From Gracilaria domingensis (taxonomy: Eukaryota; Rhodophyta; Florideophyceae; Gracilariales; Gracilariaceae): a stretch of 64,000 nucleotides of DNA. The notes under the pieces are model-generated. The model did not search any database, was not told where the DNA came from, and saw only the letters and a list, made by a program, of their open reading frames with translations. Every line of letters starts with the position of its first letter. Positions within the stretch are counted from its first letter, which is position 1. The position numbers and the translations under genes were made by a program. The stretch lies in assembly GCA_022539475.1 (NCBI GenBank), contig VCMS01000169.1, positions 62,001 to 126,000 on the forward strand. Reading direction: 5' to 3'. This document shows positions 18,398-29,439 of this stretch, piece after piece.

Positions 18398-19909
18398 AGG
18401 GCTGTCTCCGAGTGGTACGGTAGGTTATGGCTACCCTTGGTAGAGTAGCCAAATAGGCATAGAGATTCGCGATAACTTTCGTTATAAAATAGTTCGCGGC
18501 AACTATTGAAATGGATCAGCCATAGCGAAAGCGTGACGCTTGAGCCAAAAGCTCGAGCTCTCGCAAAAAGGTAAGCACCCCTGGTACACCTGAAGTCACG
18601 CAGCCTTGCCCAATGGCCACGGTTGCGTGGTTTGCCGCTGCGACGACAAGCTACCGTGGTGCGCTGCTCTTCAAGCTCTGCCATGGTGCTGAATCCCCCA
18701 ATTCGCAGGCGTACGAAGAAGTTGACAGATCGCCTCATTGCCATTGCTGGCGCTCTACTACTTCTACCATGTACCTTCCGCAACTCACCGACTTGCGTCA
18801 ATCGCCGGCGTCGATCATTTGCCGAGGTCAACCAGGCTCTCAGCGAAATCGAGTTCCGCACCTGCTACCGTCTTTCACGTTCTACATTTTCGCTTTTGCT
18901 TGCTCAGCTCCAACCGTTTCTTTCGCAGTTTAATGAAGAAGAACAGGATAAAAAACTGCAAGCCCACCTCAGTGGATCGGCAATACAAGCCGCAACAAAA
19001 TTAGGAATCTTTCTTCGCTTTATGGCAGGAGCTAGTTACTGGGATCTGATGCTTACGTATGGTTTTGGTAGGTCTTCCTGCTTCGCTGTGTTTCAAGAAG
19101 TGTTGAGTATTTGCGACTCGTTCCTCACTTTTGAAGGTCTGCCGCCAAAGACCAATATTGCGGCATACAGAAAACGAGCAATTGATTTCGCGATCTCCCG
19201 AAGGAACTTCAATTTGCTTCCCGGTTGTGTTGGGGCTTTAGATAGCACGTTAATATACTTACAGAAACCTTCGAAGCAGTTGAGCAATCAGCAGTTTTAC
19301 ACCCGCAAAGGCGGCTTTGGTGTCCCTATTCAGGCCCTTGTGGACGGAAAGTACCGTTTCATTGCTTCGTCCGCAATATGCGTTGGATCTCCTGTGGACG
19401 GTGTTCCTTTTGGTCATTCTAATATTGGGCGATTTCTTGCAGAAGAAGGTTTGCCATGTGGGTTTTGGTTTGCGGGCGATGAAGCCTATAGGTGTTCTAG
19501 GTATATTGTGACGCCAATACCTCGTTCGATGGCGCACCGATTTCAAGACGGTTTTAACTTCTGTCTTTCTTCGCATAGGGTTCATGTAGAACAGGCTTTT
19601 GGACGCTTGAAGAATCGCTGGGGTATATTGTGGCGACCTTTGAAGTTTAATCTTCAAACTTCTCTCATACTTGTCAACACAGCCATGAGACTCGAGAATC
19701 TCTGTATTAACTCCGGTGATGCGTCACACGTAGATTTGCCTGCAGGTGCGGAATTTGAGGCTGACGCGGTTGTTTGGCTCAACATGTGGCTTGCATGGTG
19801 GGAGAATGGATATGATTACTCCTTCGATCCACCGAATGGATTTGCTGGGTTTGAATCGGACAACAGTAGTATTCTAAGCTGTTCGATTGGTTTCGAAGAT
19901 AACTACTGA
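18398..19909 (+). mobile_element. PIF/Harbinger-type DNA transposon (left part)
   Basis: The insertion begins within the ankyrin gene at TTAA/GGGCTGTCTCCGAG, consistent with the 3-bp TWA target of PIF/Harbinger elements. A subterminal inverted repeat (GGCTAC...GTAGCC, about 18435-18456) follows. I could not find a matching right terminal inverted repeat in the window, so the right end is undefined; it may lie beyond the transposase or be lost. Confidence 0.6.
18683..19909 (+). CDS. PIF/Harbinger transposase (DDE_Tnp_4)
   Basis: The 408-residue protein from the ATG at 18683 (context GCCATGG) has the complete DDE triad of the family: Asp187 in GALDST, Asp266 in FAGDEAY and Glu303 in HVEQAFGRLKNRW. 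The conserved blocks FYTRKGGFGVPIQALVDG and VGSPVDG sit between them. An N-terminal helical region (about residues 45-140) may bind DNA. The frame is unbroken, so the element may be young or the gene under selection. Its stop codon overlaps the last bases of the opposing GH13-like frame. PIF/Harbinger elements usually need a second Myb/SANT-like protein; the only candidate nearby is the minus-strand gene at 22009-22521, which lacks a visible Myb domain. Confidence 0.9.
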   Translation: MVLNPPIRRRTKKLTDRLIAIAGALLLLPCTFRNSPTCVNRRRRSFAEVNQALSEIEFRTCYRLSRSTFSLLLAQLQPFLSQFNEEEQDKKLQAHLSGSAIQAATKLGIFLRFMAGASYWDLMLTYGFGRSSCFAVFQEVLSICDSFLTFEGLPPKTNIAAYRKRAIDFAISRRNFNLLPGCVGALDSTLIYLQKPSKQLSNQQFYTRKGGFGVPIQALVDGKYRFIASSAICVGSPVDGVPFGHSNIGRFLAEEGLPCGFWFAGDEAYRCSRYIVTPIPRSMAHRFQDGFNFCLSSHRVHVEQAFGRLKNRWGILWRPLKFNLQTSLILVNTAMRLENLCINSGDASHVDLPAGAEFEADAVVWLNMWLAWWENGYDYSFDPPNGFAGFESDNSSILSCSIGFEDNY

Positions 19910-21919
19910 CTAACTCGCGTTCGTTTATGCATGATCACTGAGAAGTTTTGTTTCAGGCGCCCAGTGCCTCCGTAAAGTTTGAAGATTGTGTACTCCCCGG
20001 GACGAGGCAGCAATCTCAAGCCAAACACACCACCCTTACCGACATCTTTGCTCAGTAGCCATTCTGCCGACCAGTTGTCGAACGATCCCTTGATCACCAC
20101 GTTTTCACCTGCGCCACCCCATTGCAGCAATACAGCTGATGCGTGAGGATCATACAATTCGGATTCTTCGCCAGCTGCGGCAGAAATCAAATTCGCTACG
20201 TCTTCTCCACGAGTGTACATCGCGTTCCTCAGCTTGTGAACTTGTATGTCCACTTCTCCTGGGAGGTGATTTGGGTAGCACTGCATCAAAGTTCACATCA
20301 TACTCTGTCATTTCCTCAATGTTTGAAACCCCCTTCATGTTTGATCGATACGCCCGTCCACTCTCTTCCCCAAAGAGTTGCATTGGAATCTCAGGTAGAA
20401 AGTACAAGAGGTCAACGGCCAACCATGCTCTTCTGCCGTACAAAACCCCCGGAAAAGGTGAGAGGTGAGTACATGTGCTGTTGACCAAAATCGGATTCTT
20501 CGGTAGCCATTCTTTGTCATTTCGGTACAGTCTTGAAAGGGTTCTTGTAGTTGACCTCTTCCGCTTTGGCAATCGTGTGACATGGCCATCCCGACGCAAG
20601 GATTTGCCTGATATTGACGAAAGGATCTGAGGAACTCTAACAGTATGAGCAATGGCACCTGACACGAGCAACTGTACTTCCCTGTGAAAATTTGATTCAG
20701 CGATAACCATGAACTCAGGATATGCGTTCCACATTTCGCGGCAGAACTTGACGAAAAACAGGTTTGGATATCCTCGCTCGATACCAGCTTCAGATGTCCA
20801 ATACCCGTACTCTTCGTTGGCCTTAATCACCCCGCCATAGAACACCGCACTCAATGAATAGTGTGGCTGTCCATTACTATCTTGTAGCAGCAATTCATCC
20901 ATGTTGGGAGCCATGATAAGGGGCATTGATTGGGCGTTATCCAGTCGCACTCCCCGAACGCCATACTTATCGGCAAGCGCCTTTATCTCCGCAATCATCA
21001 TATTCCATGTCTCAACTCTACGGTAATTGAGAAGGGCAGAGTCTTCCCATTGATTCTCACGCCCATCTGTTCCCGGATGTCTCAAAGGAATACCCTTTTT
21101 CGTAAGCGTTTCAACGGTCACATGTCGATACTTTCGGTGCATTCGAGTACGATAAACACGGTCCAGTGCGTCAACAATGGGCATCAAGCCTAACCTATGC
21201 ATTTCTGCACACAAATTGGCAAAAGCAGCATCTCCGCCGAGGATGGAAGCCGGGGTAGAACGCTCAACGACAGAAAAAGGAGAAGCATTCTCTTCGTCCC
21301 TCGGACGTTCTAAAGCTCCCATCAGATACACAGCAGTAGTGCCCTGCATCTTACCTTTCGGCAATTCGTTCAGAACCGCTTCAAAGGATCCTCTTTCCAA
21401 CAGTTCACCAGTCTTCTCGTCCCACTTGGCATTAACCTCATCGACTGGCATTTCAGTGATGATGGACTCGCGAATGCCACTCGGATGGACTATGAACCTA
21501 CCTCTGAGCCTCCGCACGGTGTCGGCGGGAAAGCCGTCAAACACAACGGGGGCAGTATCTCCCGACTCTGCAATGACCCAATCATAGTAGCCCGGTCTCG
21601 GAAACGGGGGCAGTTTACGGAAGACTCAGTGCTCTGTGACCTCAAGTGATAGTTCAGTCCAAGTGGGCTCTGCGCTCACATCAGGTTGCGGACCAAACAG
21701 ACGCAATACAGCGGCGTAGTCATTGACCAGGGCTGGATCAAAGTGGCCCGATGTAGGGCGTAGAAACACTTCTACTGTGGGGGTCTCACCTACTGTGGCA
21801 ATGGTGACAGGGAGGGCATCAATAGTCTGCAGATCATAAGCGTCGTAGAGGACGTCTAGGTCGACGACAGCAGCTTCTTGGATCATCTCACAGTGGTGTT
21901 CGAGCAGCGCAACGTACAT
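19903..21919 (-). pseudogene. GH13-like alpha-glucan enzyme with C-terminal starch-binding domain
   Basis: The coding resembles an alpha-amylase superfamily (GH13) enzyme. KYGVRGVRLDNAQSMPLIM fits strand beta-4 with the nucleophile Asp (G-x-R-x-D), EFMVIAESNFHRE fits the general-acid Glu strand, and LGLMPIVDALDRVYRTRMH lies before them. The C-terminal part (NVVIKGSFDNWSAEWLLSKD, GEYTIFKLYGG) looks like a CBM48/AMPK-type glycogen-binding module. The upstream part (21626-21919) is in the same frame as the main part but separated by a TGA, and the carbohydrate module is in another frame (shift near 20285). So the gene has at least two lesions, and I call it a pseudogene. The last codons overlap the Harbinger transposase end by 7 bases. 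Exact substrate unknown. Confidence 0.6.
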
Positions 21920-22008
21920 GGCCTCCCAATTGAGAAGGGCAGAGCTACGTCACGGACGGTATGTCGCAAGCTTCTCAGCGTATAGATACAATAAAACTGA
22001 ATGCACCA

Positions 22009-22521
22009 TCAGGCACAATCCTTCAGAGCCTGCTTGATAAGCACCACCTGTTGCTCCCACTCCGCCTTCTCGACGCCTTTCTCAGCTTTTGCCTTCGCTG
22101 CTGCGAGCTCATCAAGAAGCTTCCTCCTGTTCCCGATGCGGGTCAGCTCTAAAGAGGCTCTCGCATTTCTAGCGTTCTGTTCCTCAACCTCTTCGTCCCT
22201 CTCCCTCTCATTTCCCCCGATTTGAAAGTAACTACTTGCGGAATCAAAGAACTTCATTCCCGCCTCCTGAAATTCCCCCGATGATCTCTTTCTCGACGTA
22301 GACCTTGCGCCTGATGCTCCCCCTTGCGACTCCAAGTCAAATTTCCCCGCATCACCTTCGTGTCCGTAGCTTCCAGCGTAGTCAATTGTTCTTGCTGCAG
22401 CATTCAAGATCTCCAAGTCCTCGTTATCTGTCCCAAGACCGAAAACAACAGCACCCACAATAACTCTTTTCTTGTCGCGCTCACTTAACTTGTAACACTT
22501 CTTGCTTTTGTCCGTCTCCAT
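22009..22521 (-). CDS. Hypothetical protein with C-terminal coiled coil
   Basis: A 170-residue frame starting METDKSKKCYKLSERDKKRV. The last 60 residues (ERERDEEVEEQNARNARASL through to LIKQALKDCA) form a charged coiled coil. This layout resembles the C-terminal part of the accessory Myb/NAM-associated proteins of Harbinger elements, but no DNA-binding helix-turn-helix is visible, so that is only a guess. About 15-35 bases upstream (22536-22552) GGGTTGTTTTGGCCACTG looks like a Harbinger terminal repeat, without a partner found. Confidence 0.4.
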   Translation of the reverse strand: METDKSKKCYKLSERDKKRVIVGAVVFGLGTDNEDLEILNAAARTIDYAGSYGHEGDAGKFDLESQGGASGARSTSRKRSSGEFQEAGMKFFDSASSYFQIGGNERERDEEVEEQNARNARASLELTRIGNRRKLLDELAAAKAKAEKGVEKAEWEQQVVLIKQALKDCA

Positions 22522-23204
22522 AAATTCCCTAAAGTTTGGGTTGTTTTGGCCACTGCGCCTGTAATTAGCAAAGGGGAGTGAAGATAAAGTCCGAAACCCG
22601 TTACTTACTGAACGTAGATAGGCACCGGGTCGAAAACATATTGGTGGTTGCTCTGGAGTGTTCGGTTCGTCAAAAAGGTATTCCAGAGATTGACGTGGAC
22701 GGAGAGCGTCTGTCTCTTGCAGATGCTAGTTTTTGGCGAGGGTCGTCCAGAAATTGGCAAGGGTCGTCCAGTAAATTTTTTGAAAAAATATCGAGATCAA
22801 TTATTTCAAAATTTGGAGATAAATGCTTGGGTCGTCCAGAATCGCTGTGCAGTAAATACTGGTGGGTTTTCCACTCGTGCTAGTTCTTTAGTCGAGGGCT
22901 ACCTGAACGGTATTTCGCGAAGTCTAGGTTCAGTTTCCATTAAGGTGCACATTACACGATACCTTCTGCGGAATGATACCCTGCAACGCATGGAATACTG
23001 CTGCTAGTACAGATGATGTCTATTATGAAATCATACTGTTTTATTCGTATCTATTCTTCTATCGACCGCTTTTGCTAACCACTACTTCGCTATATTGCAT
23101 GTACCATTTCCCCATGATGAAGCGGGTGTAGGCGCAATCTGCGGTGGATGCCGCAGAGGGCACCTGCACCAAATTGCGGTATCGGTAGAACACATACGCA
23201 CTCC

Positions 23205-23290
23205 GAGAGGATGAGGCGCGAAGCGCCTCATCCTCTCCGTTCCTCATGTAGGGAACCATGCCCAGATGCATGGTTCCCTACTTGAGGAAC
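23205..23290. repeat. Two adjacent palindromes in Plavaka copy A
   Basis: 23205-23237 is a perfect inverted repeat with 15-bp arms (GAGAGGATGAGGCGC) and a 3-base loop. 23239-23290 has 23-bp arms with one mismatch and a 6-base loop. Both recur in copy B near 47693-47780. Confidence 0.85.
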
Positions 23291-23291
23291 C

Positions 23292-24150
23292 TGCACCTGT
23301 AACTCGTGAGCTACGTACGCATCAAAAGTCATTTACCTGTATACGCAAGCAGAAAGTATCCATAAGTTAGTCAATTCTCCGTTGGATGCATTTGAAATGC
23401 GATGGAACGTACCATTGATAAACTAAAACAGAAACGTTGCGCTAGAAAATTCGAGGGACCTAGTAAGCCGCAATAGGAAGAAGAAGAAGGAAAGGGATCG
23501 GTTAGATTACCAGCAATCCATTCATCGTAAAACGCGAAAGGTGTCGAAGCGAGAACTCCCGAGCAACGACACCAAGAATGCCCATGCAGCAAACATACCG
23601 CAATTCCCCCTAAAAACGTGCACCTGCAACTCGTGAGCAACGTCCGCATCAAAAGTCATTTACCTGTATACGTAAGCAGAAAGTATCCATAAGTTAGTCA
23701 ATGCTCCATTGGATACATTTGAAATGCGATGGAACGTACCATTGATAGAGCAAAACAGAAACGTTGCGCTAGAAAAGTCGACGGACCTAGTAAATCGCAA
23801 AAGGAAGAAGAAGAAGAAAAGGGATCGGTTAGATTACCAGCAATCCATTCATCGTAAAACGCGAAAGGTGTCGAAGCGAGAACTCACAAGCAACGACACC
23901 AAGAATGCCCATGCAGTAAACATACCGCAAGATGCGATAAACGAGAATGCAGCCTATGTCCCAACCAAGTACCAGAATCGCCTATCCCGAACAGTGAGGC
24001 AGGTAAACGACCAATTCCATTTCCTCTTTCAAGATCAAGTTAGTCAATGCTCCGTTGGATACATTTGAAATGCGATGGAACGTACTATTGATGAAGCAAA
24101 ACAGAAACGTTGCGCTAGAGAAGTCGAGGGACCTAGTAACTCGCGAAAGT
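23292..24150. repeat. Tandem 328-bp units in Plavaka copy A
   Basis: Two full units begin at 23292 and 23620 (shared start GCACCTG.AACTCGTGAGC) and a partial third lies at about 24040-24150. Units share ATGCGATGGAACGTACCATT and GAAACGTTGCGCTAGAAAA. Copy B has two units (from 47783 and 48236). Subterminal repeats like these often bind the transposase. Confidence 0.8.
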
Positions 24151-24423
24151 AACCCAAAGCTTATTTCCTGCCGTGTACATGTCGCAGAGCGCGAAGAGAC
24201 GTGGTGAGGATTGGTTAGTTTAGAACAAAGATACGTAGAAGAATATGGAAGCACGTACGAAAAGATTGCACGGAAAGACTGCACGGAATACATCCGTGAG
24301 ATACGGATGATGTCCGCTTTATGGAGGCGTCCATTAGGCGGACATGAAGCGTACCTCATTCTCTTCCCCGCACTCTACTTCGTAGCGAGTGCGAGGGCGG
24401 AGAAAGGTACGACGGAGCGCCGC

Positions 24424-24502
24424 TCGTGATCCGTGCCATCCACATCCTCGCGTTCTACTCCGGCGGAGTAGAACGCGAGGATGTGGATGGCACGGATCAC
24501 GA
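24424..24502. repeat. Perfect 39-bp-arm palindrome
   Basis: Arms 24424-24462 and 24464-24502 are perfect reverse complements with a one-base centre (CTACTCCG G CGGAGTAG). Copy B has a different palindrome slightly upstream of the corresponding place and only one decayed arm of this one. Confidence 0.95.
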
Positions 24503-24834
24503 CGGTAACGATAGGTCGGACGGCGGAGGCGCGGCGGCGGCGGTGGAGGGAAGAGATTTATTTTTTTCTGTGCGAGATTGGACAGGTGTACAGCGTACAA
24601 CGTTGCGAAACCTCAGGTTTATAACCAGTGGTAGATAATACGAGAAGTACACCCTTGTGTTGAGGTCGACGTGTACCTACGTTCCTTTTTGAACGAAAGC
24701 ACGTGATTTAAACTCAAATTATATTCTCCATTCTCAGCTTGACGTCGATCTTGACTGTCGCCTGACCTCCTTCTCCACTCCAATGACCTTCTTTTGCCGT
24801 CTTTGTCGTCGTTTCTCCTTCATTTCTTCTTCCC

Positions 24835-25954
24835 ATGATCTACTACTGTACACATAAGAAGCGTGGGTGCCCGTTCGTTACTCGCCGAGGAGTGCTATCT
24901 CTTCAACAGCATGTTAACCGTTGCCTGTTTCGTCTGAAAGCAGCGCTGGAAGATGAAAATAGGCGGCCCATTCGGAGAAGCAAGCGTCTCAAGCTTTCCG
25001 CGCCCGCGCCCGCATCTTCCGAAACGGTCACTGCCCCTTGTCGCCTTCCCGAGCCTCCGGTGTCCGAGGACAGCGTTGACCCCACTCCGTGCGCCCCTCT
25101 CATTCCGGACACTTTGCATTGTGTTTCTCCTTCCCAGAGTCCCGCGGCATTAGAGCCAGAACACGGAAGCAGTCCACGCCCAGTGCCTTCTGAGGAGGCC
25201 CTCGGTGATTTGCATATGGATTATCTCACGGTTTGTCTGGCTTCAGTAGCTTCCAACCTTGGTCATCGTGAAGCAGACGAGCTAATTGGGCTACTTCGGG
25301 ACCCGCGATTCTCGCAAAAGCGATTCAACGAGACCATAACAAGTTCTAAGCGCTGTACAGAACTGAAGAACGCCATTTTCGAACGATACGCCTCAAAAGA
25401 CGGTTTCAATCGAAGAACTGTCTCGCCAGAAGGATGTAAGTTCAGCGCCACTCTCTACACGAGAGACCCCCGTTCAGACACTTGTGAAACAGCTCCAGTT
25501 GGCTAACAACGAAAACACATTCTTCCACCCTATACCTCAGACCCACTCCACGAAAATATCTCACCCCATGTCCGGCTCTCTCGCAAGAGACGCCACCTCG
25601 AAACTTAAGGAAATGGTCATGCGCTCTTTGGATAGTAGAATAGTGTGGTACTCCCAAGAAATAAGTTACAGTGAATCTTTCGTAGGTATTCTGCATGTAT
25701 ACACCGATAAGTCTTCAACAACTCTAAAGCAAACATCGGTTACCGCCTGTACTCTTCACCTCATATTTCTCAACTTCTCCGACGAGCTACGCCGTAAGCG
25801 CATCCGTGATGACCTCACATTAGTGGCATACTTTCCTACAACACTGGTACAGGTTTTCGCATCTGAAGCAGACGCAATGCCATTCGTTTCTAGCAAGTCT
25901 CTACGCGATTCCAGGATGGACATCCTTCAAGAATCTCTTCGTCAAGTCCTGTAG
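24835..25954 (+). pseudogene. Plavaka-like transposase, N-terminal half (copy A)
   Basis: It starts MIYYCTHKKRGCPFVTRRG with an N-terminal C2H2/C-type zinc finger (C-x6-C ... H-x3-C), typical of Plavaka transposases. The conserved region LIGLLRDPRFSQKRFNETIT and the first catalytic-Asp strand LHVYTDKSSTT follow. An extra C in a run near 25470 shifts the frame compared with copy B, while copy A is open where copy B is shifted (near 49700), so the two lesions are independent. The C-terminal half is gone. Confidence 0.75.
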
Positions 25955-26189
25955 CAAATTATACATCTAATGCAGAAAGGTTTTCAGTTCATCGGCGAAG
26001 ACGCAGTATATCGAGTGTGCCATCCTCAGCAAGTTTTTGTGCGGATATTCTGAGGCTAAGTACATTCTGTCTACTCTTCATAGGAGCCAAACGGAAAGCC
26101 CTTGTCATAGATGCAAAGCCCCTCCCTCATCTTTAGGCGGTAATGTTCTTACGTCATTCACAGGACTCTCCCAAAACCACACTAAACGT

Positions 26190-28140
26190 CTGTGTTCTGC
26201 AAAGTGGAATATAGTCTGTTCGCTTTGGAAACTAAGCTAGTTTTGGGGCTATTTGGGGCGCGCAAGGGGGTAGCAGAGGCTGGCACTCAAAAAATTAAGA
26301 AATTTTGGAATATTAAATTCCATTTCGCGCAGTTTAGTGCTTGGGTCCCCTAGTTTTTGTAGAGGTTCTACTTCGCCGCACCACCCCATTCACTCTTTTC
26401 CGCGACCCTCTCTCAAAACTGCACTCGTGCTAGTTTGCGTTTCCATTTTCTCCCATGTTGCAATGCCAATCGCAACTCATCCCACCTCAATCATCCCATC
26501 ACTTCTTCCCAGTCCACACCACCCCCGCTATTTACCCATTTCTCGCCCATTACGCGTTCGCATCCTCTCTTTCCGTCTCCGCAAACGTCTTTTTGTAGAA
26601 GTCCGGTGGACAGCTCTGCCCCTTCTCGTATACCCGCCTCGCCCCAAAACGGCTTCAAATCCCTCCCATCCTTCTCTCCTCCTGTCCCCTCAGAATCCCC
26701 TTCGCAGTCCGCGCTACCTCCGCCGCACTCCTAAACCCAGTCACCACCGGAGCTCCCACTCCCTCCCGCGGCACCTCCTCCACCACCTTCTTCATCTCCT
26801 TACGCCTCTTCTTCAGACGGCTCTTCCCATCCCCAACCCCACCACCCTTTGTCTTCGGTGTCACAGGAGACCCCTTCTGCACCGCCACCATTCCCACACT
26901 TCCCTTCTCCGTCTTTCCCTCCACACCTCCTTTCAGCGTCTCCTCTTCCACCAATCTTTGCCTCTTGCCCAGCTCCTTCACCTCCTTCTCCAGCACGTCC
27001 AACCTCTCGTTCAGAACCCTATTCTCCTCCCGCAACTCTCCAACCTCCCTTCCCGCACACTCCACTATCCCATACACATGATTTCTCATCTCCACTCCCA
27101 ATACCGATAACGAATTCCGTAGGCTCGTAATCGCCTCAACCGAAACACCACTACCACCCCCACGCAGCACCACACCGCCCATTTCCGTTACAATCTCCAC
27201 AATTCCATCGTCCAGTTGCTCCTTCATCACCAACCCCAACATCCCCACCCTTGCCTTCATCTCCACAAGAAACCGCATCTCCCTGTCACTCTCTCCGCCC
27301 CCACTCTCTATCTGGTCTCCAACCTCTAACTGACTCAGATGCACCGCACCCCTTCTCTCCATTGCGACCCCCTCCACCTCCAATTCTACACCCTTCTCCA
27401 CCTCATCACCATCCCCTCTCCTCGCCTCACACTTCTTTCCTTCATCGGCCACTTCCTTCTTCTGCGACATCCGACCAGCCGCCGTAATCACGTCCTCTTC
27501 CTGCTTTGGTGACGGCGTCGGCGGTACCTCCTTCCCCTCCAACAGTGCCAACAGCTCCTCATCCTTCACGTATCCGTTCGACATCTTCAGAAGAAGAAGT
27601 AGTAGTTGGATCGAAGTTTCCGCTGCGATACAGTGCAATCGAGCTAAACTGTGCTGTCCACCCCCACTGTCCAACCACACGGGCTATATCCAGCACCATG
27701 ATTGTCCCTGTTTCCCTCATCCCATTTCCCGCCAAAACATCTACTGTACACCCCCGCACCTTCCACTATTTAAGCGCCACCTCTCTGTCTCCTCTTTCGC
27801 GCTCACATAATCCCCACCCACCTCGCCTCGACCGGCGATATTTTTCTCTTCCACCATAACCCCACTCGATGGTTATAGCAAAACAGGAAGATATTGCCTG
27901 TGGAGGCAAGCTAGGGACTAGTGATTGTACTTAGAGTTGCTCACCCTCTGTCTCGACTGGTGGCATGTTCTTCTTCCGTCACATCCTTTGTGGGTTGTGA
28001 CAAAAAAAGAATATGTCACCACTCGACACCGGATGGGTAACAATGGTAGCACGTAGAGTAGTTCATCCTCCCTTTCAGCGTCCACTGGGGATATATTGAT
28101 GTTCTCTCACATCCTTTCCCGGTTGTGATACAAGAGAAAT
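26190..28140 (-). mobile_element. Repeat-bounded element, possibly LTR-type, class uncertain
   Basis: Read on the minus strand, the element has a repeat piece (28040 to 27690), a coding core and a second repeat piece (26470 to 26190). In the fragment at 46490-47198 the same two pieces are joined directly in the other order. That is what one expects if each piece is part of one long terminal repeat and the second site is a solo repeat; a circle-derived element would also fit. The ends are incomplete. It looks moderately old. Tandem direct repeats of about 85 bp with GTCACATCCTTT.. words lie at 27945-28140. Confidence 0.4.
26655..27584 (-). CDS. Coiled-coil protein of the repeat-bounded element
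   Basis: A 309-residue open frame starting MSNGYVKDEELLALLEGKEV. It is rich in Glu, Lys, Val and Gly, with a long heptad coiled coil in the middle (residues about 165-225, including VGELREENRVLNERLDVLEK) and a basic C-terminal part (KSRLKKRRKEMKKVVEE). No enzyme domain is visible. Such a protein could be a structural or nucleic-acid-binding protein of a retroelement, but I cannot assign it. The reading frame as given is open. Confidence 0.45.
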   Translation of the reverse strand: MSNGYVKDEELLALLEGKEVPPTPSPKQEEDVITAAGRMSQKKEVADEGKKCEARRGDGDEVEKGVELEVEGVAMERRGAVHLSQLEVGDQIESGGGESDREMRFLVEMKARVGMLGLVMKEQLDDGIVEIVTEMGGVVLRGGGSGVSVEAITSLRNSLSVLGVEMRNHVYGIVECAGREVGELREENRVLNERLDVLEKEVKELGKRQRLVEEETLKGGVEGKTEKGSVGMVAVQKGSPVTPKTKGGGVGDGKSRLKKRRKEMKKVVEEVPREGVGAPVVTGFRSAAEVARTAKGILRGQEERRMGGI

Positions 28141-28189
28141 ACATCTCCAATGGAGACAGAGAATTTAGTTGTGATAACACGTACTACGA

Positions 28190-29439
28190 ACAAAATTAGC
28201 AAGAAGGCCACATCGGAGTATCCTCGGGATCGCGCCCTTGCCTCGTCTCTCGCTGCTGGGTTGTGTCGGATGGCGCCCGATACGACCCAGCAGCACGCAA
28301 GCTCTATACGGCCCTTCGCATACATGGGGCGCCGTGAAACAGACGACGACGCAGGAGATGACAGCAAGAACTGGAAAGACGCCTGGAATAAAGGTGCGCC
28401 AAGTACTCAGGCCGGGCTTCGTTTGTACGCAAAGGCGATTGGTGAAATATGTGAGCAACGGCTATCTACTTCTGCTCAGTACCGCGTGAAAAGGAACGCC
28501 GCAGCCACGCTAGGGGACCTCGCGAACGCTTCAAATGACATTGTCGATGTACAGTACATGTCGCGAAGCGCAAAAACGTTGTTAGCGGTGCTTCCAGGTC
28601 ATATTTGGAAAGGACAGTATGTTGCAATTGAGGCCATTGGGTCTTTGGCAGATTTCTGTTCAAGCGCATCTTTGTGGGAGTCGTGCGGAGGGAGCGTAGC
28701 TGTTGTGCAGCCCCTGCTGTCCGAATCTGATCGAGGGAAGAAGGATTATCGAATTGCAGCAATTGATGCGGCGAGGAAGGTGCTGGTTAACACCCGAGAA
28801 ACCGTTTGCATGTACGAGAAAGTCAGGGACCACTTGTCAGAGCTCGTGTCTCCAAATTCGTCGGATGTAAACGCTAGCGTACCAAATGTGTCACAGATGG
28901 TGTGGGAAACTGGATCTGATGCAGATGCTGTTGATGCTTGGAACAAAGCGCGAAAGTCGCAAAAGCTATTGTGCAAAGCAGCGATTCAGTGCCTGCAATC
29001 TTCAATCACAGGGGTGGCGGGCGTTGAGAAGCTAGAAGAACAGGTACTTAATTTGCTGTGTGTGTTTGAAGAACTGATGCAGAACGATTGGGACATTCGA
29101 CTAACTGTACTTCAAGCCATTGAGAAGTTGTCCGAACGTTTATCCAAACATGAACTGCAATTTAGAAACTCCCTGGAGCGCACTGAGACATTGATTAAAC
29201 GATTAGTAAACCTCAGCAAAAACGGCATTCACGAACCCAAGTATAAAGTGCTAAGAAATAGTGGGTTAACAATTCTTGATCACTTGGTCAACGTTTCCAA
29301 GGATTCTACGGCAATGAAGGATGTGATTTTAGAAGACACGCTAATTGCGATCCAGAGGTCTCGGAACGAAGATTCCGAGCCTGGGGTACGATCCGTTGCA
29401 ATTAAACTATGCACGGCGTTTGGCATTTCGTGTTCATAG
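28190..29439 (+). pseudogene. ECM29: ECM29-like proteasome adaptor, C-terminal part (left copy)
   Basis: About 415 residues of ECM29 C terminus. ECM29 is a large HEAT-repeat scaffold that links the 26S proteasome to partners and regulates its assembly. Family blocks seen: RVKRNAAATLGDLANAS, VLPGHIWKGQYVAIEAIGSL (compare LPGR-WKGK in other eukaryotes) and further HEAT-like helices to the end. The frame is uninterrupted, unlike the right copy, but it has lost the first three quarters of the gene; an ATG at 28150 comes from the flanking element, so at most a short fusion fragment could be made. The right-hand locus is the more complete one. Confidence 0.7.

Larger units (their letters stand above)
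22708..26215 (+). mobile_element. Plavaka-like DNA transposon, copy A (3'-truncated)
   Basis: It matches copy B (from 47199) in the same orientation from the shared left edge CGTCTGTCTCTTGCAG onward, and the match is broken only by small indels. It contains the 5' subterminal region with tandem units of about 328 bp, several palindromes, and the first half of the transposase. At about 26190-26215 it passes into an unrelated coiled-coil-encoding element, so the 3' half of the transposon is missing. The left edge is supported because in copy B the same word directly follows host-element DNA that is uninterrupted elsewhere in the window. Confidence 0.75.

Noticed and set aside
23292-24150. Tandem repeats considered as a CRISPR array
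   Set aside because: Units are about 328 bp with no short repeat and unique-spacer pattern, and they lie in a eukaryotic transposon.
26337-27487. Pro/His/Ser-rich plus-strand frames
   Set aside because: Shadows of the minus-strand coiled-coil gene at 26655-27584.
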